Virus record (IMG/VR): IMGVR_UViG_3300031951_000024
Span: 90,297 to 154,296 of that record
Direction: 5' to 3' (one strand)
DNA from: a virus
Length of the DNA: 64,000 bases
The notes under the pieces are model-generated. The model searched no databases and was not told the origin of the DNA. It worked only from the letters and a program-made list of their open reading frames with translations. Below are positions 59,682-64,000 of this stretch, in pieces (position 1 is the stretch's first letter; every line of letters begins with the position of its first letter). Position numbers and translations under genes: made by a program.

Positions 59682-60896
59682 TTATTTAATTAGGGATTTG
59701 TAAAATTCTTTTCGCAATTTAGTTATATTTTGTAAATTGTATTTGTCTTTAACAGTTTCATATAGTCTTTCACCAAGATCTACAACCATATTAGGATTTT
59801 CAACAAGTTTCTTAATTGATTTAGCCCAATCACTATGATTTCTAGTTTCATCAACAAGAAGAGCGTTACCATCAGTAAACTGACCATTTTTCATCGCGTG
59901 TTTTAAATCAATAGTATACGGACCAACATTTGATGCAATTAATGCCTTTTTATAAAAACCGGCTTCAATTACCTTAAGTTGTGATTTCATTCTGTTAAAT
60001 ACGTGATTTTTAATTGGTGCTAATGATATGTCAAACTTAGAGTAATTCTTTGCGTAACTAGTAACAGGTCTTGTCCAAACTCTAACATAGTTCTCATCCA
60101 TAACACCAGAGTAATCATTTTCTGTAAATGTATCAAGATACTCTTTATATTTTGGTGTAATGATTTTGTAATTGTTTGTAAAAATTTCTTCATACTTAAC
60201 CCACACAGTTTCATCTGGTCTAATTGGTCTTTGGGTTTTTTCACCTGTAGTTTTATTAATTTCAGTTACACTTCCACGGATATCAAAACCACAAACATAA
60301 TATTGTAATTTATCTTGTATAGGTGATAATTTACTTACCATACCATCAAGAAGTTTAAGGTCGTGTAAGTGAGATGAACCACCAAGCCAGCCAACTCTAA
60401 TTTTTTCTGAAGGAAGTGTTGGTTCATTAAATTGTGGGTCCTCTGGGTCAACCCCATTTGGGAATACAATTACATTTTTATTAAACTTTCTAATTTCATT
60501 TGCAAAAATTTCGGTAGTTGTTATTACATAATCACAAACTTTTAAATTATTTACAATTTTTTCGTGTAACTTGTTTTGAACAATTAGTTGGTGGATTGGG
60601 TGCTCTTTTGTTGGTAACCAGTAATCATCAACATCACCAATTACAACAATACCCATAGATTGTAACATTTTAATTAATTTTGGACAACTATCATAGTCTT
60701 GACCAATGTTTCTATGAAAGTGAACTATCTGATAATTTTTCCAAAAGTTTATATCATTTACATTTGGTTGGTAGTTAATATCAACGTGAAATTCATCCGG
60801 ATACATATTTTGTAGTTTAACGTGGGGATCAACTGATCTGAATTTTCCGACTCCCGATGTATCTGAAGGGATGACTAATACTCTAATTTTACTCAT
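59682..60896 (-). CDS. GT-B glycosyltransferase
   Basis: The start chosen is the ATG at 60896 (MSKIRVLVIPSDTSGVGKFR); an ATG four codons upstream is also in frame. About 404 residues. GT4-like parts are IVHFHRNIGQDYDSCPKLIK, VVIGDVDDYWLPTKEHPIHQ, DYVITTTEIFANEIRKFNKN, VIVFPNGVDPEDPQFNEPTL and RVGWLGGSSHLHDLKLLDGM. FDISLAPIKNHVFNRMKSQL with KVIEAGFYKKALIASNVGPY is the EX7E-type donor-binding region (E-A-F-K). The final helix is KDKYNLQNITKLRKEFYKSL. It is separated from the main cluster only by dUTPase and exonuclease genes. The sugar donor is unknown. Confidence 0.8.
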   Translation of the reverse strand: MSKIRVLVIPSDTSGVGKFRSVDPHVKLQNMYPDEFHVDINYQPNVNDINFWKNYQIVHFHRNIGQDYDSCPKLIKMLQSMGIVVIGDVDDYWLPTKEHPIHQLIVQNKLHEKIVNNLKVCDYVITTTEIFANEIRKFNKNVIVFPNGVDPEDPQFNEPTLPSEKIRVGWLGGSSHLHDLKLLDGMVSKLSPIQDKLQYYVCGFDIRGSVTEINKTTGEKTQRPIRPDETVWVKYEEIFTNNYKIITPKYKEYLDTFTENDYSGVMDENYVRVWTRPVTSYAKNYSKFDISLAPIKNHVFNRMKSQLKVIEAGFYKKALIASNVGPYTIDLKHAMKNGQFTDGNALLVDETRNHSDWAKSIKKLVENPNMVVDLGERLYETVKDKYNLQNITKLRKEFYKSLIK

Positions 60897-60959
60897 AATT
60901 TTATACAATTTACCATTAAATTATAACCCTTATTGAGAAACAAGTCAATTCTGTTTTAA

Positions 60960-60994
60960 AATAAAAAACCCCTTTATCAAACGATAAAAGGGTT
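60960..60994 (-). terminator. rho-independent terminator (minus strand)
   Basis: On the minus strand AACCCTTTTATC (60994-60983) pairs with GATAAAGGGGTT (60978-60967) around GTTT, followed by TTTTATTTT. It ends the operon 63624-61017 before the glycosyltransferase gene at 60896. Confidence 0.9.
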
Positions 60995-61016
60995 ACACAT
61001 TAAGTATAAATTAAAT

Positions 61017-61613
61017 TTATTTAGAAATCTTTTTGACGTTTGTTACCTTACCCTCAAATATGTGGTTACCAACTCTAAATTTAAACATATCGTTACTTTT
61101 TCTAGTTGACTCAACAAGTAAACCATTTTCTTTTAAAACGTCCTCAACAGTTTCTCTTACAATATCTCTAATGGTATCCGCAGATAATAATCCTTGTGGT
61201 CTTTCGTGACTTGTTATTTGTTTTTTATTTTCATTAACAGTATCACCCTTTGCGTTAACATTCATAAGTCTTGACGCTTTCTCCACCAAATCGTTTGAAA
61301 GTGTTGCTCCACCCATATTATTTGGTTTGTCAATTGGGTGTTCAATCATTAACCTTTTAATTTCGTCAGGTAATCTTGAACCCATAATTCTGTCTTGTGT
61401 TGGGATTTCGGTGTGTTGTTGTGTCATTTTAACTTCTTCACCCAAAAATTCACTAGGGATATTGTAGTTGCCATTTGCTGGTTGGAACTCTTGTAATGAT
61501 GGTGTATTAATAGTTGGACTTTCTTGTACTGTCCCTCTATTAATGTCATTATGTTTTTCCATTATTTTTTTTGCAATAACTAATTTTTGCAATAATTGAT
61601 CTTCAGAATTCAT
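61017..61613 (-). CDS. hypothetical protein
   Basis: This 198-residue polar protein (EDQLLQKLVIAKKIMEKHND; NIPSEFLGEEVKMTQQHTEI; IMGSRLPDEIKRLMIEHPID) has a likely disordered middle and a C-terminal domain with SADTIRDIVRETVEDVLKEN, followed by FRVGNHIFEGKVTNVKKISK, a short beta segment. The C-terminal motif looks like a compact conserved tail domain. No family is recognised. It is the last gene of a four-to-five-gene operon before a terminator. Confidence 0.6.
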   Translation of the reverse strand: MNSEDQLLQKLVIAKKIMEKHNDINRGTVQESPTINTPSLQEFQPANGNYNIPSEFLGEEVKMTQQHTEIPTQDRIMGSRLPDEIKRLMIEHPIDKPNNMGGATLSNDLVEKASRLMNVNAKGDTVNENKKQITSHERPQGLLSADTIRDIVRETVEDVLKENGLLVESTRKSNDMFKFRVGNHIFEGKVTNVKKISK

Positions 61614-61618
61614 ATTTT

Positions 61619-61999
61619 TTAAAATGTTGCGTTTATAATAACTCTTGTCATACTTTTGTCACCATTTGGATTGTAGTCTGGTCTCATCTCATTGAAGTTT
61701 TCAGTTGTTTCTTTATAAGTTATAATTTTATCAATCCTAAAAAGCCTCCAACTGGGTAGTGGTTTTTCACCTAAATAAGCTCTATGTGAAGCACCCTCAA
61801 TGTCCCAAGCTCTTAAAACTGGATTACCAGCTTTACTATACCCATAACAAACAGGCTCAACAATCCTTAACCCTTTACCTCCCGGTTCGTCACCATCATA
61901 ATATACAATAACTCTTTTTTTATTTTTAATTGAGTTAATGATATTATCAATTGATGCTACCTCAACAATAAGATTTTTATATGTATTGTAAAGTTTCAT
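61619..61999 (-). CDS. WYL-like small protein
   Basis: This 126-residue protein begins KLYNTYKNLIVEVASIDNII (LIVE|VA fits the prohead-protease rule) and then shows a WYL-domain-like strand pattern: KNKKRVIVYYDGDEPGGKGL, RIVEPVCYGYSKAGNPVLRA, WDIEGASHRAY, PSWRLFRIDKIITYKET and a final RPDYNPNGDKSMTRVIINAT. WYL domains bind nucleic acids or nucleotides and often regulate defence genes; small stand-alone versions occur in T4-like phages. Its role here is unknown. It overlaps the next gene by one base. Confidence 0.65.
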   Translation of the reverse strand: MKLYNTYKNLIVEVASIDNIINSIKNKKRVIVYYDGDEPGGKGLRIVEPVCYGYSKAGNPVLRAWDIEGASHRAYLGEKPLPSWRLFRIDKIITYKETTENFNEMRPDYNPNGDKSMTRVIINATF

Positions 62000-62286
62000 T
62001 AAGCACTAGGAGTGGTGTATGGTTTTTCTGGTTGATACTCGTTAACTTTAATTTCGTTAATTCTCTCAAACACGTCTGTTGATGACCCACCATTTGCGGT
62101 ATCAAGAAAAGTACCGGTACCTTTACCAAACTCATCACCATCGGATATTGCATCTTTGTTTGTTGATGAATATTGATTTACTGGTTTGTAGTCATTTTTT
62201 GGTATTAACCTTTTTCTTTGTTCTTCACCTATAACACCAAGATCATTCATTGGTTGACTAAAATCTAATCTTTCTGTTGTTGCCAT
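61999..62286 (-). CDS. small polar hypothetical protein
   Basis: This 95-residue protein is polar and probably largely disordered (ATTERLDFSQPMNDLGVIGE; NQYSSTNKDAISDGDEFGKG; VFERINEIKVNEYQPEKPYT). No family is recognised. It shares one base with each neighbour, so it is translated as part of the operon. It may be an adaptor or a small virion protein. Confidence 0.55.
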   Translation of the reverse strand: MATTERLDFSQPMNDLGVIGEEQRKRLIPKNDYKPVNQYSSTNKDAISDGDEFGKGTGTFLDTANGGSSTDVFERINEIKVNEYQPEKPYTTPSA

Positions 62287-62756
62287 TAGAGTAGTTTTTT
62301 CATTATATCGTTTATCCTTTTTAGGTTTTCTGTAATTTTTATATCATCTACAAAATTACTATGTTCTTTTGATGGTCTATTCATATCGGCAAGCCATCCC
62401 ATATCATCTACTAATTTTTTATCTACCATCGCTGGCATATTATCTTTTCTTATTTGTTTTGTAACTGAGTCATCAGTTCTTAAATGTTCTAAAGTTCTAT
62501 CAACCCAACTTTTCATATAATCACCACCATTTAATATATATGGCGCGTCTTTTCCGTCACCACCATAATTATCAAACCAGTTTTTAATTCTACCAAGTTG
62601 CTGGTATGTGACGTACCCACTATCCCTTAGTTCCTGGTTTCTATTAAACCCTTCTGTGTTTGCGTCCGCATTTTGCGCATGATCAAAACAAGTCCCAAGA
62701 TATTCTGTAAGTTCTTTGGGTAAGGTTATTGGTCTATTATATAAATCCTTATTCAA
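62286..62756 (-). CDS. hypothetical protein with TTG start
   Basis: This 156-residue protein starts at a TTG, since no ATG is near the frame's beginning (TTG-Asn-Lys-Asp-Leu-Tyr). It is helical and acidic-basic (NKDLYNRPITLPKELTEYLG; GYVTYQQLGRIKNWFDNYGG; DYMKSWVDRTLEHLRTDDSV). No enzyme motif is visible. It overlaps the start of the previous gene's coding sequence by one base and lies 1 base from the upstream stop. The function is unknown. Confidence 0.6.
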   Translation of the reverse strand: MNKDLYNRPITLPKELTEYLGTCFDHAQNADANTEGFNRNQELRDSGYVTYQQLGRIKNWFDNYGGDGKDAPYILNGGDYMKSWVDRTLEHLRTDDSVTKQIRKDNMPAMVDKKLVDDMGWLADMNRPSKEHSNFVDDIKITENLKRINDIMKKLL

Positions 62757-62757
62757 A

Positions 62758-63624
62758 CTACTTTAATTTTTTAATTAGTTTAGAAATATCAATATTTTCT
62801 TTTTCTGCAATTTTTTTAATTGATTCTATATTTCTTAAAAGTAATTTATATATTACAGATTCTTCATCAGTATCGTCATCAATATTCTTTTTTGATATTT
62901 CTTTTTCATCTGATTTTTTGTTAAGCAAAAGTTCATCAAGAATATTTTTCATTTTTTCTTTTTTTAACTCAACAATTCTTTGTTGGTGATTCTTGTCAAG
63001 TTCTGGGTCAAAACCAAAACTCATACATCTTTCATATCTCTCAAAAGGATCTTCAATTTCCAAATCTTTAAAGACACTTATACAGCCTTTAAATGTTTTA
63101 ACATCCTCACCTTCAATTTCCTCATAACCATAAGCGTCAGAGAAATCCTCTTCGTCAATAATTTCTTGTTCTTCTTCGGATTCTCCATAATAAATTCTTG
63201 CCTTGAATGGGAATGTAGATCCGGCTTGACGAATAAGGGCTGCTCTCATATCTTGTGTCCAACTAGTATGTTGACCCATATCAAGAATTGGGATATTTGA
63301 GGTGGAAAATGTACCATCATCATCAACAAGCTCCTCAATCTCACCACCTTCTTTTTTTGTTTTGTTATTCTTTGATTTATTTTTTAATTTAAAAAGACTA
63401 TTATAAACATCTTTTGGATTTAATTTTTTACCTGAATCTAAAATTTTTTTTATTAATTTTTTTAGTTCAGATTCACTAGTTTTATCAAAATCAATTTTGT
63501 TGTCTTTACCCTTTGCTTCAGATATTGTTTCAGAAACTGAATAATATAAAGAAATTTTATCTTTCCCATCTTCTAATCGGAAATAATAAGGCTTTCTAAA
63601 GTATGGTTTTTCAAACTCTATCAT
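62758..63624 (-). CDS. hypothetical charged protein
   Basis: This 288-residue protein has an aromatic-basic N-terminus (IEFEKPYFRKPYYFRLEDGK), a Lys/Glu linker, then a more ordered part (NIPILDMGQHTSWTQDMRAA; LIRQAGSTFPFKARIYYGES; KGCISVFKDLEIEDPFERYE) and a coiled-coil C-terminus. No family is recognised. It is the first gene of the operon that ends at the terminator at 60960-60994; a promoter box lies 12 bases before the ATG. Confidence 0.6.
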   Translation of the reverse strand: MIEFEKPYFRKPYYFRLEDGKDKISLYYSVSETISEAKGKDNKIDFDKTSESELKKLIKKILDSGKKLNPKDVYNSLFKLKNKSKNNKTKKEGGEIEELVDDDGTFSTSNIPILDMGQHTSWTQDMRAALIRQAGSTFPFKARIYYGESEEEQEIIDEEDFSDAYGYEEIEGEDVKTFKGCISVFKDLEIEDPFERYERCMSFGFDPELDKNHQQRIVELKKEKMKNILDELLLNKKSDEKEISKKNIDDDTDEESVIYKLLLRNIESIKKIAEKENIDISKLIKKLK

Positions 63625-63636
63625 ATTTAATTTTAT

Positions 63637-63644
63637 TATAAATA
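63637..63644 (-). promoter_or_regulatory. candidate late promoter box TATTTATA (minus strand)
   Basis: Read on the minus strand the box is TATTTATA, 12 bases before the ATG at 63624. Confidence 0.5.
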
Positions 63645-63657
63645 CTTTGATTAGTTG

Positions 63658-63665
63658 TATTTATT
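63658..63665 (+). promoter_or_regulatory. candidate late promoter box TATTTATT
   Basis: An exact box lies 11 bases before the ATG at 63677, back to back with the divergent minus-strand box at 63637-63644, only 13 bases away. Confidence 0.5.
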
Positions 63666-63676
63666 AAGAAATAAGT

Positions 63677-64000
63677 ATGGCATACCAAAATATTAACCAG
63701 TATAGTTATAAAAAATTTAATCTGAACCTAATTTATGACGGTATGGATATGTCATTGGCATCAGATGAGAGGGATTATAATGAGGAGGTTGTGTTTTCAC
63801 CATATATAATTGCACAAACATATGGAAATAAAGTCCCGTTTTATTTTGATTTAGATGACTCGGAGACAAGCCAACAAATAAATTTAAATTACAAACAATT
63901 TAATCCAAATAATGTTATAGTATCTCAAAATTACTATAACCCAGAAGATAAAGACCTTTCTTGTTTTTCAGAATCAAGCAGTTGCGATATTGGATTTACC
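63677..64000 (+). CDS. 3'-truncated hypothetical protein
   Basis: The frame is open from the ATG at 63677 to the end of the window, giving 108 residues. The sequence is aromatic and acidic with strand character (NQYSYKKFNLNLIYDGMDMS; EEVVFSPYIIAQTYGNKVPF; YFDLDDSETSQQINLNYKQF; NNVIVSQNYYNPEDKDLSCF). No family is recognised. The promoter box and the composition suggest a virion structural gene that continues past the window. Confidence 0.65.
   Translation, partial: MAYQNINQYSYKKFNLNLIYDGMDMSLASDERDYNEEVVFSPYIIAQTYGNKVPFYFDLDDSETSQQINLNYKQFNPNNVIVSQNYYNPEDKDLSCFSESSSCDIGFT

Overview
The window is a continuous stretch of a large, AT-rich tailed-phage genome of the T4-like (contractile-tail) type. 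Terminase, portal, prohead protease, scaffold and major capsid genes occur in T4 order (20.5-30.4 kb), with a gp5-like baseplate gene and a gp55-like late sigma factor on the other strand. The host is most likely a member of the Bacteroidota, probably Flavobacteriia-like. Almost no gene has a Shine-Dalgarno sequence. The phage bS21 has a Bacteroidota-type C-terminus. Three secreted proteins carry features typical of Bacteroidota type IX secretion (T9SS) cargo: PLPV-L-SF linkers, SprB repeats and NLMGQ/NLNGQ-type tails. Both ends of the window cut through genes, so it is an internal fragment. No tRNA, rRNA or CRISPR array was recognised by eye. Layout. 0-5.7 kb (+): small accessory genes (KTSC, nucleotidyltransferase) and four proteins of unknown function with acidic or repeat-rich regions. 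5.8-20.5 kb (+), bounded by two terminators: an adhesin/tail-fibre locus with two large fibre-like proteins, six LamG-lectin paralogues plus the 3' remnant of a seventh, a 1338-residue beta-helix-like repeat protein, and a SHAEG-repeat fibre with a Peptidase_G2 self-cleavage domain. 20.5-30.4 kb (+): packaging and head genes, interrupted by an antisense ribosomal protein S21 gene. 30.5-36.3 kb (+): a host-derived-looking module of three signal-peptide proteins (one a subtilisin with SprB repeats), a possible SiaC/DUF1987 regulator and a membrane protein. 36.3-39.7 kb: small genes and an HNH homing-type endonuclease. 39.7-45.3 kb (-): tail/baseplate structural genes. 45.3-60.9 kb (-): sigma factor, PhoH, dUTPase, a 3'-5' exonuclease and a large sugar and glycosyltransferase cluster. 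61.0-63.6 kb (-): an operon of unknowns; a new + strand gene starts at 63677. How it works together. The gp55-like factor probably reads a short promoter box, TATTTAT(T/A), found a few to about 30 bases upstream of at least 18 genes or transcription units on both strands. The head genes build and mature the capsid; a likely maturation site in the capsid protein (Glu60|Ala61) matches a motif near the N-termini of several other proteins that may be packaged. The most striking system is a predicted nucleotide-sugar pathway: Gmd, a ColD-like 3-dehydratase whose PLP lysine is replaced by histidine, and a GDP-fucose-synthase/ColC-like reductase. Together these predict GDP-L-colitose (a 3,6-dideoxyhexose) or GDP-L-fucose. 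Next to them lie GT10- and GT11-type fucosyltransferases, further glycosyltransferases and two methyltransferase-like genes. The phage therefore appears able to make and attach an unusual deoxysugar glycan, to its own virion or to the host surface.
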